Shown in pieces: positions 30,287-41,300 of a stretch of 64,000 nucleotides of DNA. The notes under the pieces are model-generated. The model saw nothing but the letters and a program-made list of their open reading frames with translations, was not told where the DNA came from and did not search any database. The DNA comes from Blastocladiella emersonii ATCC 22665 (lineage: Eukaryota > Blastocladiomycota > Blastocladiomycetes > Blastocladiales > Blastocladiaceae). The number at the start of each line of letters is the position of its first letter. Position 1 is the first letter of the stretch. The stretch is from positions 151,501 through 215,500 of the forward strand of contig JANHCV010000005.1 of the NCBI GenBank assembly GCA_025594325.1. Reading direction: 5' to 3'. Position numbers and translations under genes: made by a program.

Positions 30287-31804
30287 ATGTCCGACCGCGC
30301 CTCTGCCGCCCGCCGGCGGCACAACGGCGGGAGCGCCTCGCCGCCCCCACCCGTAGCGACCTCTACAGGCTCCGGCAGCACAGCTGTCGGTGCCGGCGGG
30401 CGGTCCGCGTCGCCGATCCCGCCCGTGAACGCGCCGCGCAGCCCGCTGCCCATCATCGGCAAGCTCAAGTCCATGGACCGCGGGCGCGACTCGACCACCG
30501 CCGGCGTCACGTCCGCGACGTCCGACTCCGAGTCCAACTGGGTCCAGTCCGACACGGGCGACGTGCGGAGCGGCGGCGAGGACGCGGACGGCGAGGCCGA
30601 CGCGAAGCCCGTGCAGCTGCTGGCGTCGGCGCCGCCGGCGGCCAAGTGGCGCAACTGGTGGATCCGGACCGTGTGGACGCTGATCATGGTGGCGGCGTTC
30701 ATCGTGATCCTGCTCGCGGGCCACGCGTGGGTCGTGCTGCTGGTCGTGCTGCTGCAGCTCGGCGTGTTCCGCGAGGTGATTGCCATCGCGCATGTCCCGT
30801 CCAAGGAGAAGCGGCTGCCGTGGTTCCGGCTCATCAACTGGTACTTTTTGGCGTCGACCAACTATTTCCTGTACGGCGAGTCGCTGCTGCAGCATTTCGC
30901 GCACGTCATCCCGCCGTTCCTGCTGCCGCTCGCCACGCACCACCGGTTCATCTCGTTCCTCATGTACTGCGTCGGGCTCGTCTTCTTCGTGCTCAACCTC
31001 AAGCGCGGCTTCTACAAGTTCCAGTTCTCGCAGTTTGCCTGGACCCACATGGCGCTGCTCCTCGTCGTCGTCCAGTCGCACGCCATCATCAACAACATCT
31101 ACGAGGGGCTCATTTGGTTCTTCCTCCCCTCGTCGCTCGTCATCGTCAACGACGTGTTCGCCTACATCTGCGGCTTCTTCTTTGGCCGCACCCCGCTCAT
31201 CAAGCTGTCCCCGAAGAAGACGTGGGAGGGGTTCGTCGGCGGCGCCCTGTGCACACTCGTCTTTGGGTTCCTCGTCTCGGCGCTGCTGATCCAGGTCCCC
31301 TACTTCATCTGCCCCGTCACCGACCTGTCCGTCAGCTACTGGTCCAACGCGACGTGCGCGCCCAACCCGGTCTTCCTGCCCAAGACGTACGTGCTGCCGG
31401 CCTCGCTCCCCGCGCCGCTCGCGGGGCTCGCCCTCCGCATCGCCCCACTGCAGCTGCACACGCTCGTCTTCTCGCTGTTCGCCTCGTCGATCGCGCCGTT
31501 CGGCGGCTTCTTCGCGTCGGGCGTCAAGCGCGCCTTCAAGATCAAGGACTTTGGGGATACGATCCCGGGCCACGGCGGGATCACGGACCGGTTCGACTGC
31601 CAGTTCATCATGGGCACCTTCTCGTTCATCTACGTCACCACCTTCATCGGGCGGCTCGGCGCCGCCGACGTCCTCCAGCGCGTCCTCGTGCTGTCGACCG
31701 ACGAGCAGCTCGCCGTGCTCCGCCAGCTCACCGAGATCCTGCGCGAGGCCGGCGCGGTCGGCGGGGATGCTGCGGAAGCGTGTCTCGCGGCCATCACCAC
31801 ATAG
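30287..31804 (+). CDS. CDS1: Phosphatidate cytidylyltransferase (CDP-diacylglycerol synthase)
   Basis: This intronless 505-residue frame starts at ATG 30287. About 130 disordered Ser-rich residues precede a polytopic membrane domain of roughly eight spans, beginning at RNWWIRTVWTLIMVAAFIVI. The family signature GVKRAFKIKDFGDTIPGHGG, then DRFDCQ, lies at about 411-437 and supplies the metal/CDP-binding residues. KLSPKKTWEGF sits in the preceding cytosolic loop. The enzyme makes CDP-diacylglycerol from phosphatidic acid and CTP in the ER, feeding phosphatidylinositol, phosphatidylserine and phosphatidylglycerol synthesis. The length and soluble N-terminus match eukaryotic Cds1. It is convergent with ATE1, 64 bp apart. 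Confidence 0.96.
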   Translation: MSDRASAARRRHNGGSASPPPPVATSTGSGSTAVGAGGRSASPIPPVNAPRSPLPIIGKLKSMDRGRDSTTAGVTSATSDSESNWVQSDTGDVRSGGEDADGEADAKPVQLLASAPPAAKWRNWWIRTVWTLIMVAAFIVILLAGHAWVVLLVVLLQLGVFREVIAIAHVPSKEKRLPWFRLINWYFLASTNYFLYGESLLQHFAHVIPPFLLPLATHHRFISFLMYCVGLVFFVLNLKRGFYKFQFSQFAWTHMALLLVVVQSHAIINNIYEGLIWFFLPSSLVIVNDVFAYICGFFFGRTPLIKLSPKKTWEGFVGGALCTLVFGFLVSALLIQVPYFICPVTDLSVSYWSNATCAPNPVFLPKTYVLPASLPAPLAGLALRIAPLQLHTLVFSLFASSIAPFGGFFASGVKRAFKIKDFGDTIPGHGGITDRFDCQFIMGTFSFIYVTTFIGRLGAADVLQRVLVLSTDEQLAVLRQLTEILREAGAVGGDAAEACLAAITT

Positions 31805-31868
31805 CGACTCGGAGTTAATCAATCAATGTGGAAAGAAAATGGAATGAGAATCGACTTTTATCACACTA

Positions 31869-33291
31869 CTAAGGCGCGAACACAATCTCCTTGGCCGTCG
31901 CCGTGTCCATGCGCGCGGCAAACTCGACGACGCTGTCGAACGCGTCCGTGCCCGCGTACTCGGCGAGCCGGGTGACGTGTCTGTCCTCGAGGACCATGAT
32001 CGCGCGCTTCTCGTCCGCCCCGACCACGCGGTGCATGGCCGCGTCAGGTACCCCGTCGCGCGTCCTGGCCTCGCCAGTGAACGTGGCAAACCCGCGGTCA
32101 CTCTCGCGCAACCGGCGCTGCACGTCCGCGTCGTCGAGCGGGACCCAGTCGTATGCGACGGGGTCGAGGAGCGCCGAGGGCCGGAACTGGCCCTTGTACT
32201 CCATCTTGGTGCACCGCGGCACGTAGAAGCCCATGTAGAGGAACATCGGGTCGGCTTGCGCCCGCGCGCGGGCGGCGGCCTCGTCGCGCGCCAGGACGAG
32301 CTCGACGAGCGCGCTCAGCTTGCCGAGCGACAGCCAGTGGAACCGCGGGTCGTAGAACAGGTACACGGACGACACGCACCACGGCAGCAGGTCGATGACC
32401 GAGACCGCGATCAGGACGTCGTCGAGGTAGTAGTTGAGGTGGAAGGTGCCGAATTCGGGGAGCGGGGAGGTAGGGTGGCCGGCGATAACCGACAAAGACC
32501 GGCCAGCGGCGCGCGAAAAGTGCGGGTTCGCGTTCAGCGGCGACGTGACGAGGAACCGCGTGAACGACTTGACCGTGTTCTTGCCCGGCGCGTCGCCGTG
32601 CACGGCCTGCTGGTACGCGTCGTACAGGGCAAACTTGGCGGGAGTGCATGATGCGAGCTCGAGTTCCGTCTAATTTGAGGGTTAGCGCAATCCGGCGAGG
32701 AGGGGTTGAGGGAGAGCGTACCCGAAGCGTGTGCTTGCCGCCTTGCACGGACAAAAGGTCGTGGACGGCGGTGTGCACGTCAAAGGGCGCGTTCTTGGCG
32801 GCCGATCGCGGTGCGACCACGCGTCGTGGTGGCGCAGCCGAAGCAGCAGCAGAAGCGGGCTCATTGGCGTCGGGTGCGCTCACGTCCATGTGCACGGCCG
32901 ACAGGACCGCATGCGGGTGCTCGACGTGGCGCTCACCGGCGACCTCAGGCGACCCAGCCCCCGCATCCGAAGCTGCCGGCGGGTCCCAATCCCCCAAGAG
33001 GTATCGCCGGGTGCGGTTGAGCAGCAGGCGGTGCTGCTTCGACGCGCGGAACTCGGTCACGTCGAGGCGGATGGCGTACTGCGGGCAGCAGGTGCGGGCC
33101 ATGGCGGGCTTGTACAGGTACTGTCCCGAGCGGCGCCACCCGCGGTCGATGAGCCGCTGGTAGTGCACCGGGCGCAGCGTGTGCGCCCACGCGCCGTAGC
33201 TGAGCGACGTGTCGGCGTGCGAGTGGCAGTACCCGCACTCGTGCTCGGAGGGGCCGATGGGTGACAGGATCGACGGGTTGCGGATGCTCAT
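31869..33291 (-). CDS. ATE1: Arginyl-tRNA--protein transferase
   Basis: Two exons (33291-32722, 32669-31869) with a 52-nt intron (GTACGC...CTAACC...ATTAG) in phase 0 encode 456 residues. The N-terminal ATE domain shows the CxxC pair in ECGYCHSHADTSLSYG, then RRSGQYLYKPAMARTCCPQY and AIRLDVTEF, with the CC that helps bind a regulatory Fe-S or haem cofactor. The C-terminal GNAT-like domain shows FGTFHLNYYLDDVLIAVSVI, then LPWCVSSVYLFYDP and YMGFYVPRCTKMEYKGQFRP. It adds Arg to N-terminal Asp/Glu in the Arg/N-degron pathway. It shares a 258-bp divergent spacer with mL40. Confidence 0.93.
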
Positions 33292-33549
33292 TCTTCGCGG
33301 TGGTGGTGATTCATGGGTTACAGGCGGGAAGAGGAGGAGCCGGATTCGGCGCCCGCGAAGCAACGACGCGTCGGACAGTGGGCGGCGATCGCGATGGGCG
33401 TGGCAGGGAGGCGCGGTGACCGCTCAGCCCGCCGGCCTGCTCCCCGCCGCGGCCATCAACTCTGCCCTGCCCTTGACCGCAGACCCCCAGCGACTGCCAC
33501 GGGCACCACGTAACTTGACGCAACGCACCGCGTCCGCCCCGATCACACC
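33292..33549. promoter_or_regulatory. Bidirectional promoter of ATE1 and mL40
   Basis: The 258-bp divergent spacer has no clear TATA box and no other feature seen. Confidence 0.35.
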
Positions 33550-34134
33550 ATGCATCACCCGCTGACCCTGGCCTCGCGCGCGATGCGCCCCGCGGCGGCG
33601 CTCCTGCGCATGGCCGCGCCGACGCCCGCGGGCCGCGCAGCCGCCGCCAACGCCGGCGCGAGCAAGAAGAAGGGCTCGACGGCGATCGGCGGCGACTCGC
33701 GGTACCCGCTGCTCAAGGAGTACCTGATCGCGCCGCACGCGGCCCCCGCGGCGCCGTCTGAGGCCGATGCCGACGAGCACGCCGTCATCGAGCGCGCGTG
33801 GAAGCTCGCCGAGTCCCAGCGGCTCGCTGCACTCGAAAAGGACCGCGCCGCCAAGTACGCGCGCCTGCGCGAGGCCATGCTCGAGCTCGAGAAGGCCGAC
33901 CCCGTGCGGTTCGCTGCCGCGCTCGAGAAGGACGGCGAGGATATGTACTTCCCGCGCCTCCTCAAGGCACCCACCGAGACCCCCGCCAAGTCCGGCTGGG
34001 ACTACCGCGTCGAGTCGGCGTCGCCCGCGGCCGCGGCTGCGGCAGCCGGCGCTGTGCCGGGCAGCAGCAAGGCCGGCAAGGGCAAGGCGGGCAAGGGCGC
34101 CAAGGCCGCTGCCGCCGCCCCCAAGTCTGCATAA
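33550..34134 (+). CDS. MRPL28: Mitochondrial large-subunit ribosomal protein mL40
   Basis: This intronless 194-residue frame has a presequence-like start (HHPLTLASRAMRPAAALLRM, with an alternative Met at 33583). YPLLKEYLIAPHAAP is followed by ADEHAVIERAWKLAESQRL, then RAAKYARLREAMLELEK, YFPRLLKAPTETPAKSGWDY and a Lys/Ala-rich tail. The HxVIxRAWKL helix, the long charged coil and the PTxTPxxxGWxY end are the mL40 (yeast Mrpl28) pattern. It is a component of the mitochondrial 54S subunit. The basic, low-complexity C-terminal extension (GKGKAGKGAK) is not part of the family core. Confidence 0.75.
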   Translation: MHHPLTLASRAMRPAAALLRMAAPTPAGRAAAANAGASKKKGSTAIGGDSRYPLLKEYLIAPHAAPAAPSEADADEHAVIERAWKLAESQRLAALEKDRAAKYARLREAMLELEKADPVRFAAALEKDGEDMYFPRLLKAPTETPAKSGWDYRVESASPAAAAAAAGAVPGSSKAGKGKAGKGAKAAAAAPKSA

Positions 34135-34576
34135 CCTACCCCTCTCTGTGTCTATTGCCTCCCCCTCCCCCTTTTGATATACTAGCTCCTGATTCACTCG
34201 CCCGCTTCGAGCTCGCATCGCTTGCAGGCACGGTCCAAGCTTGCTGCTTCGCCCACGTGATGCAAAAGACTTTGGCGCAGGCCGCGGCGCTCGCGCTCCG
34301 CCGCCGCCGCCGTCGACTCTACTCTATTCGCCACTCTCCGCTCGCCGCCCATCGCTCTGCATGCTATCGCGCCCGTAACGTGCGCCCACTGCCCGCAACC
34401 GACTCGCCGCGCACGATCGACGGCCTCCCCCGACAATACGACACTGAGAAGCGACCCGACCCGCGCCACCCTCATCATCATCGCTTAGAGAACGCCATCT
34501 TTCGCGAGGTATACACCGTGCTCGCGGCACCCTCGCCCTCCATCATCTCACTCCAACGCACCGCGCTAGCTAGACC
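34135..34576. other. Intergenic, mL40 3' UTR and next promoter
   Basis: This 442-bp stretch starts pyrimidine-rich with TTGATATACTAG near 34175. The remainder has short frames without domain signal. Confidence 0.35.
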
Positions 34577-37500
34577 ATGCCCACGCTCGCGCACCCGCTC
34601 GACGACGCGGTGCGCAAGGTGGCGGTGCCGAGCCCGCTGCTCAGCCTGCTCGCCGACTGCGTCGTGGCCGCGCGCCAGTGGAAGATCGCCTACGCCGCGC
34701 ACGAGCCCAACGTGCTCGCCGCAGAGTACGCCCTGACCCAGGCCGCCGTCGCCCTCGCCGCCCTCGTCGACCTGCACCACGCCGCCGCCCGCCGCGCCGC
34801 CCACCGCGACTCGGTCGGCTCCATCTACCAGGTCCCCGTCGGCCCGAGCCCCGTCACGTCTACGCTCGGCCCGCCCGCCCTGCTGTCCGCCGACCGCGCC
34901 GCGCAGGCCGCCGACCTGCTCGAGGCGTTCCGCGCCGCCGTCGCCAAGGTCTCGAGCAATGGCACCGCGTCCTCCTCGAGCAACGAGCCCGCGATCCTCG
35001 GCACCTCGGCCCGCATGGCCGCCAGCGTCGTCGACATGGCCGCGCACCTCGCCGATCTGCTGGTCGCGCTCGCCGACGGCGTGCAGCTCGACTTCTTCGC
35101 GCCGGTCCCGCCCGCCGTCGACCCGGCGCCCGCGGGCTCGCGCCAGCACCCGACCGTGTGGCCGCTGCTCGACACGATCGGCCCCGCCGCCATGACCGCC
35201 AACGACTGGCCGTCGCTGCTCGCCGCCCTCAAGGCCGCGACCGCCCGCATCAAGGTCGCCAACCCGGCGCTGCTCAACTACCTGACCTTCTTCGCCGCCA
35301 ACCCGCTGCCGCCGTCACGCGCCATCCCCGTCGACTTCCAGGGGCTCCCCGACTTCTTGCAGCTCCCGCACCAGCACGCCGCCGTCATCGACTTTTGGTG
35401 GAACCACAACCGGTTCCCGCCGCTGCAGCCGTTCCCCGCCGTCGCCGCCGCGCTCGCCGAGTACCTCCGCCCCGACCCGCTCGCGCGCGAGCTGTGGAAC
35501 AAGTTCCGCCAGTGCGCGCTCGACGGCAGCAGCGGTGCCGCGAACGGGGGGACCGGCGGGGGGCTCGTGTGGCTCGCCGACGACCTCGGGTCGCCGCGCA
35601 TGGACCCGGGCCAGCAGCTGACGCCGGCCGACCTCGCGCAGATCCTGCCGGCGGACGCGAGCTACGACACGTCGATCGGCGATTGGCTCGTGTGGCGGCT
35701 GCTCGGGTGGCTGTACCTGGCGCTCGAGACCGAGAACCAGCTGTACGCGATGCGCAAGCAGCTACCGCTCACCGAGCACGCGCGGCCCGTCGCCCTCATC
35801 CAGGCCGCCATGAACCAGCTGCGCGCGCGGTACGGGTACACGCGCGACGTGCACGCGCGGCTCGCCATGCTCGCCCTCAAGCTGCTGCACCGGCCCTACC
35901 CGCTCTTCGCGCCGCGGTTCCACCAGGTCACCCACTTCCTCAACTCGCTGCACGCCCAGGTCGCCGACCTCCTCGCCCGCCCGTACCTCGACGCCGACGC
36001 GTCGGCCTGGCGCCGCGTCTACGACTCGGTCACCAAGGCCGTCCGCGGGTGGGGCGCCGCCCACGCCATCGCGGTCCCGCCCGAGGCCGCGCGCGCCGCG
36101 ACCGAGGGGTCCGCGCACCTCCCGACGGACCTCGGCCCGATGCTCGCGCGCGTCGCCGACCACGCGCGCGGGCTCGCCGGCCGCTTCTTCATCAACCCGG
36201 TCTCGCTCACCAAGGACCCGGCGACCGCGCCCGACGCGCTAAGGTGGATGGGGATCCCCGTGTCCACGACGCCCATCGCGCCCGCGACCTCGCTCGTTCT
36301 CGCGCCCGCGCTGCTCGACGCGACCGCCCGCGCCATGGCCCTCGCCGCGCACGCGTGGGTCCACGTCATCTACGGCGTCACCATCGTGCACGGCCACTGG
36401 GCGGTTGTGACGGAAGCCGCGGCGCCCGTCGCAGACGACCACGACCGGTCGCAGCTCGACGTGCTGGCCGAATGGACCGACGCCGACCGGCTCGCGCTCG
36501 TGCGCGGGCTCGCGTCGGCCCTGTGGGTGCTCGCGAGCGCGGGGATCCACGTGCGGTGCTGGCCCAACGGCCGCCCGCTCAAGCTCGTGCGCGTCGGTGG
36601 CGTCGTGAAACTGCCGCTCGCGGATATTGTCGCGCACCTCGCGTCCCTCGACGAGGCCGCGGCGAGCGCGTGCGATATCCCGGGCATCGGCCTGTTCCTC
36701 GGCACCCTCGTCAAGAACGGCGGCGGGCCCGCGCTCACGGCGCTCGCCGACGACCTCGAGCGCGCGTCGCGCGACTGTAACCCCGCGCGACCTGACCACT
36801 TTTTCCTCGCGGCCACCCAGGCCATGGCGAATGCCGCCAACGCGGCGGGTGCGCCGGGCACGCTCAAGAAGCGACACTCGTCCGTGTCCTCGTCGGCGGC
36901 CCCGCAGAAGCAGCACCAGCACCTCGCGCAGAACCACGTTCGGCACGGGTCCGCCGCGACGATTGGGGGTGCCGCGTCGCCCAGCTGGTCGGGCGTCAAC
37001 GCGGCGGCGCCCGCGGCCATCGCCGACGGCCGCGCGCAGTCCCCCGGGTACGGCCTGTACCGCGCCAACACCATGAGCCCCGCCGGGATTTCGGGGAATG
37101 GGAACGCGTCCTCGCCGCACCTGCACCACCAGCAGCAGTCGTACTACCCGGGCCGGCCCGACTCGGCCAACCCGCTCGACCGCGCGGCGGCCGCCGATAC
37201 TGCAGCTGCCCTCGCGCGGCGCAACACGACGGGGTCGGCGGGGTCCGGCGGCAACGGTCCGTCGACGCCGCAGAAGCTCGCGGTGCACAGCCGCCAGGGG
37301 ACCGCCGGGTCCGAGCAGCTCACGGCGCTGATGCAGGCGCTCCCGCTCGACATGGGCGGGCACCGCGCACAACCCTCGTCGTCGTCCGGGCTCGCGGGCC
37401 GCGTCGCGACGCCGCCACTCCCGCCGCCACAACTCCCGCCGCCCGCAATGACGGCGCCGACGTCGACGTCGTCCTCGCTCGACCCGGCGCTCGTCGCGGA

Positions 37501-38296
37501 AACGTGGTCGCGCGCTTTGTCGTTCTACCGGCACGGGCAGGGCGACCTTTCCGCAGCGTTCGCCCTCTTCGCCGAGGTGGCCGACGCGATCCCGGCCGCG
37601 CTCTTCTACATGGGCGAGATCCTGTACTACGGGTCCAAGACGTCGGGTCTGCGGCAGGACACGGCGCAGGCGGCGGCATACTACGCGCGGGCGCGCGACC
37701 GCGGGTGCCGGATCGCGGCCGTCGGGCTCGGCGACTGCGCCGTGTTCGGGTTCGGCAGCAAGCGCAACCTCGCGCACGCGCGCGCGTACTACGAGGCCGC
37801 GCTCGAGCTCCCCGCGTCGAGCGACGCGGACCTCGCGACCGACCGCCCCGCGGCCCACCCGCTCGTCACGGCGCGCACGCGCGCGCGCGCATGGGCCGGG
37901 CTCGGCGACTGCTGTTTGGAAGCGGGCGACGCGGACCAGGCGCGCGTGTGCTACCAGCGCGCGGTGGCGCTGGACCCCGGCCCTGGCGGGCTGCCGCTGC
38001 CCGACATCGCGGGGGACACGGGCGAGTTCGAGACGGCGAGCGCGGCCGAGACCGAGGCGCTGGGCGGGCTCGGGCCCGGGTGCCGCAAGGCGCACGCGCG
38101 GCTGGCCGAGCTGTACACGCACGGGCAGGGCGGGCTGCCGCAGTCGCTCGACGCGGCGCGCGAGTTCCTCAAGCGCGCGCGCGGGTGCCGCCGCGAGGTG
38201 CTCGCCAAGTGCGCGTACCTGCGCGCGTGCGGCGAGCCGCGCCAGGCCGACGAGTACCAGGACGAGTACCTGTGGCGATACCCGCTGGATTTCTAG
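34577..38296 (+). CDS. Giant Sel1-repeat protein with a degenerate kinase-like domain
   Basis: This intronless 1239-residue frame is the longest in the window. Residues 1-550 are Ala-rich and mostly helical. About 555-730 resemble a protein-kinase fold in outline: HVIYGVTIVHGHWAVVTEAA, then RLALVRGLASALWVLASAGI and LKLVRVGGVVKLPLADIV. The HRD and DFG catalytic motifs are not recognisable, so it would be a pseudokinase. A 230-residue Gln/Ser/Pro-rich linker follows. About 975-1225 carry Sel1/TPR-like repeats (ALFYMGEILYYGS, AAYYARARDRGCRIAAVGLG, GLGDCCLEAGDADQARVCYQ). Kinase plus Sel1 architectures are common in early-diverging fungi. Sel1 repeats usually scaffold protein complexes; the function here is unknown. 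It is convergent with the first receptor gene, 67 bp apart. Confidence 0.7.
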   Translation: MPTLAHPLDDAVRKVAVPSPLLSLLADCVVAARQWKIAYAAHEPNVLAAEYALTQAAVALAALVDLHHAAARRAAHRDSVGSIYQVPVGPSPVTSTLGPPALLSADRAAQAADLLEAFRAAVAKVSSNGTASSSSNEPAILGTSARMAASVVDMAAHLADLLVALADGVQLDFFAPVPPAVDPAPAGSRQHPTVWPLLDTIGPAAMTANDWPSLLAALKAATARIKVANPALLNYLTFFAANPLPPSRAIPVDFQGLPDFLQLPHQHAAVIDFWWNHNRFPPLQPFPAVAAALAEYLRPDPLARELWNKFRQCALDGSSGAANGGTGGGLVWLADDLGSPRMDPGQQLTPADLAQILPADASYDTSIGDWLVWRLLGWLYLALETENQLYAMRKQLPLTEHARPVALIQAAMNQLRARYGYTRDVHARLAMLALKLLHRPYPLFAPRFHQVTHFLNSLHAQVADLLARPYLDADASAWRRVYDSVTKAVRGWGAAHAIAVPPEAARAATEGSAHLPTDLGPMLARVADHARGLAGRFFINPVSLTKDPATAPDALRWMGIPVSTTPIAPATSLVLAPALLDATARAMALAAHAWVHVIYGVTIVHGHWAVVTEAAAPVADDHDRSQLDVLAEWTDADRLALVRGLASALWVLASAGIHVRCWPNGRPLKLVRVGGVVKLPLADIVAHLASLDEAAASACDIPGIGLFLGTLVKNGGGPALTALADDLERASRDCNPARPDHFFLAATQAMANAANAAGAPGTLKKRHSSVSSSAAPQKQHQHLAQNHVRHGSAATIGGAASPSWSGVNAAAPAAIADGRAQSPGYGLYRANTMSPAGISGNGNASSPHLHHQQQSYYPGRPDSANPLDRAAAADTAAALARRNTTGSAGSGGNGPSTPQKLAVHSRQGTAGSEQLTALMQALPLDMGGHRAQPSSSSGLAGRVATPPLPPPQLPPPAMTAPTSTSSSLDPALVAETWSRALSFYRHGQGDLSAAFALFAEVADAIPAALFYMGEILYYGSKTSGLRQDTAQAAAYYARARDRGCRIAAVGLGDCAVFGFGSKRNLAHARAYYEAALELPASSDADLATDRPAAHPLVTARTRARAWAGLGDCCLEAGDADQARVCYQRAVALDPGPGGLPLPDIAGDTGEFETASAAETEALGGLGPGCRKAHARLAELYTHGQGGLPQSLDAAREFLKRARGCRREVLAKCAYLRACGEPRQADEYQDEYLWRYPLDF

Positions 38297-38363
38297 GGCG
38301 AGGGAAGAGAAGAGTGTATTTTGGAAAGCGGAATAGGATGATTGTATGAGAACGAGTCTATGT

Positions 38364-41300
38364 CTAGTAGTTTATGTACACTGTAGCGGTCCCCGCCGTC
38401 GCCACGGTCTCGGCCGCAGCCGGCAGCGCGACCGTCGTCGATATGCCCTCCTCCCCGCCCAACCTCACGAGCACCGTGGCCGACGTCTCCTTCTCGCTGC
38501 GGTCGCGGTCGCACGCGCGACACCCGCCGCCGGCACCTCCGCCGCCAGCCGCTGCCGCATTGATGGTCGCGACCCACCCGGCGGCGATCCCGCGGCACGG
38601 CGTCTGCACGAGGTACGTGTGGCCGGCGAGCTGCAGGAGGAAGCACCCCGGGTGCTGCGCGGCCAGGTCGCACGCGAGCGGGATCGCCGACACGCCCCGC
38701 GTGTACATGTCCCCGCGGCCGTCCTACACGCAGTCGGGAAAGGGTGAGTGGTGGGAGAGGAGGAGGGAGTGAAGGCGACGTACGCGTTCCTGCGCCGGCG
38801 TCTGCGTCATGACCATGGGCCGGTCGCCCAGCAGGACGAGCAGCCGTACCGCGCGCCACGACGCAAACAGCGACCCGGTGCGCTTCATGGCGTAGACGGG
38901 CGAGATGCGGAAGATCTATTTGCGATTCAGAGTGAGCACTGAGACCTGCAGAACCGAGCGAGCAATCGCACCATGTTGCCGACCTGAACCGTGTCGCCGT
39001 CCTCGACCGGCTGCACGGACCCGCCGCTGCTCGACGCGCTGCCCGTGGCGCCGAGCGTGTCGAGCGAGTGCGCATCGCTCTCCGCCGCCGCTGCGGCGTG
39101 TTTCCCGGCGCCCCACCTCGCCCACCGCCACTTCTTCTGCTGCTGGTGCCTCGCGTGGTGCTGCGCGTCCTTGACGCGGGCGAACGCGACCGTGACAACG
39201 GGGCGGACGACGAGCAGGACGACGATCGTGACGAGGGCGAGAAGCACGCCGCCGCCGCGGACCGCGGCCTGGACGAGCGGGTCGATGACGTCGTTGTCGA
39301 CAGCGGCGATGGGCACGACGAAGGCCGCGGTCAGCAGCACCGTGTACCCGGCGAGCGCGATGCTCTTGGACTCGTTGAACGCGGTCGCCGTCTTGCGGAT
39401 GCGGAACCCGAGCCAGCACGCGCCCGCGAGCTGCATCGCGTGGAACGCGTACAGGACCGCCGAGACCGCCGTCGCAAAACCCGGCGAGTCGGGCTGCGTG
39501 CGGCACCCGAGGACCACGGCGGTCGCGGACACGGGGAGGTACGTCGCGCGGGGCTGTGCGACGAGGGTCCACGCGAGGAGGAGCGCGGCGTTGGCGACGG
39601 CGAGGACCGAGAGCGCGGCGAACAGCGTCGCGTTCGAGACGCGCGTGCGCGACGTGATGCACCGCGCCGACGCCGCGAGGTGGAAGATGCGGTACGTCTT
39701 GACGACGAGCGACCCGAGGACGACCGTGGTCCCGAGCGAGAGCAGCCACGCACGCGCGGCGCACGTCCCGGCCGACGCGTCGAGCGTGTCGAGGAACACG
39801 GCCACGTCGACGAGCGCCGCTCCCAAAAGAATCTGGCGCATGAACGGCGGCGACTGCGCGCGGATCGCGGGCGCGTCGCCGTACCGTGCGAGGCCCGCGA
39901 GCGTGACGCCGAGCGCGGCGAGGACGAGCGCGCACAGGAACGAGACGACGGTCGCGGTGGCGCCCGCGGACCGTAGCGGGAGGACGAACCGGGCGTAGTC
40001 GGCGGGCGGGCTCGGGATCCACCGCGCCCATTTTTTCGTGGACGCGCGGATCCACGCGCACGCGGCCGCGTCGGCAGACACGTTGCCGACGTTGTAGTCG
40101 TGCTGCATGCGCGAGATGTCGACGTCCGTGAAGGAGAGGAACCGGAGGAACGTGTTGACCTGCGGCATCGCGGCGGGCAGCGTCGCGGCCCCGAGCTTCT
40201 GCAGCATCTCGACGGGCCAGTCGCACCCGTACCACGTGTCGGTGGTGCCCGCGAGCGACGCGTTGAACCGCTCGACGCACGTCGAGTTGTACCGCGGCAG
40301 CGCGAGGGGCTGGAACGGGTGCTCGTTCAGCAGCGACTCGGGCTCCCAGTAGAAGAACAGGCACGCGTACGCGGCCTGCTGCGCGCACTCCCTGAGCCGC
40401 TTGACGTGCTCGTCGCCGTTGTACACGACGACGAGCGGCAGGTTCAGCGTGGTGATGGACTGCTCGATCTGGCCGAGCCCGAACGACGGGCGCGCGTGCC
40501 AGAACTCGCGGCACTGCGTCGGGTCGGCGCGGCACTGCGGCGGAATGAAAATCCCGTCCGTGCAGAACCGGTACGTCTGCGAGTCGCACAGGTACCCGCC
40601 GCTGCCGTCGGGCGCGCGGGCCGTCGGCGTGGTGTTGTAGCGCGGCAGCAGGTCGAGCGTGTCGCGGCGCGTCAGGGACTGCCACGAGGCGAACGAGACC
40701 TGCGGGTTCGACTCGACGGCGCGGCTGTTGACATACCACCCGCTGTGCGCCGTGTACCCCGTCAGGCCCAGGTCGTCGACGGCGTTGCGCCGCACCACGT
40801 ACTGCTCGTACTGCGCCTGCTTGTTGCTCCCCCACACCTCCGGGTTAAAGTGCACCACGCCCGAGGCGAGCCGCTCGTGCACGTCCATGGTCGTCGACGC
40901 CTCGATCAGCGTCACGTTCACGCCCATGGCGTCCTGCAGCAGCATCCCCGCGACAATGGACGACAGGTTTGAACTATACGGGAGGTCGGTTAGACGATGT
41001 GGTATTGTAGGTTTGGACGAAGCCTACGTACGAGAGCCACTGGTCAACCTCGATCCGCACGTTCCACGGATCTCGCGGGACCCGGTCCTCCCGCATGTCG
41101 GCGGGCTGGATCCAGCCAAACGAGTGGACCTCGTCGGGTTTGAGACATGGTGGCACCTTGCGCGGGATGAGGGACTGTGCTGCGGAGAGCGAGATCATCC
41201 ACGACAGCAGCAGGAAATAGGCTGCGAGGGTCGCAAGGGTTCCTGCTGGATGTCGCCTCCTCGAGGCGAGTTGCGAATGTGGCGGTTCAGCGCTGACGGA

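Noticed and set aside
30269-31822. 517-codon minus frame over CDP-DAG synthase
   Set aside because: It is antisense to a clear membrane enzyme; highly charged low-information peptide.
34678-36780. 700-codon plus frame overlapping the Sel1 protein in another register
   Set aside because: Arg/Pro-rich out-of-frame translation; the 1239-codon frame has the domain signal.
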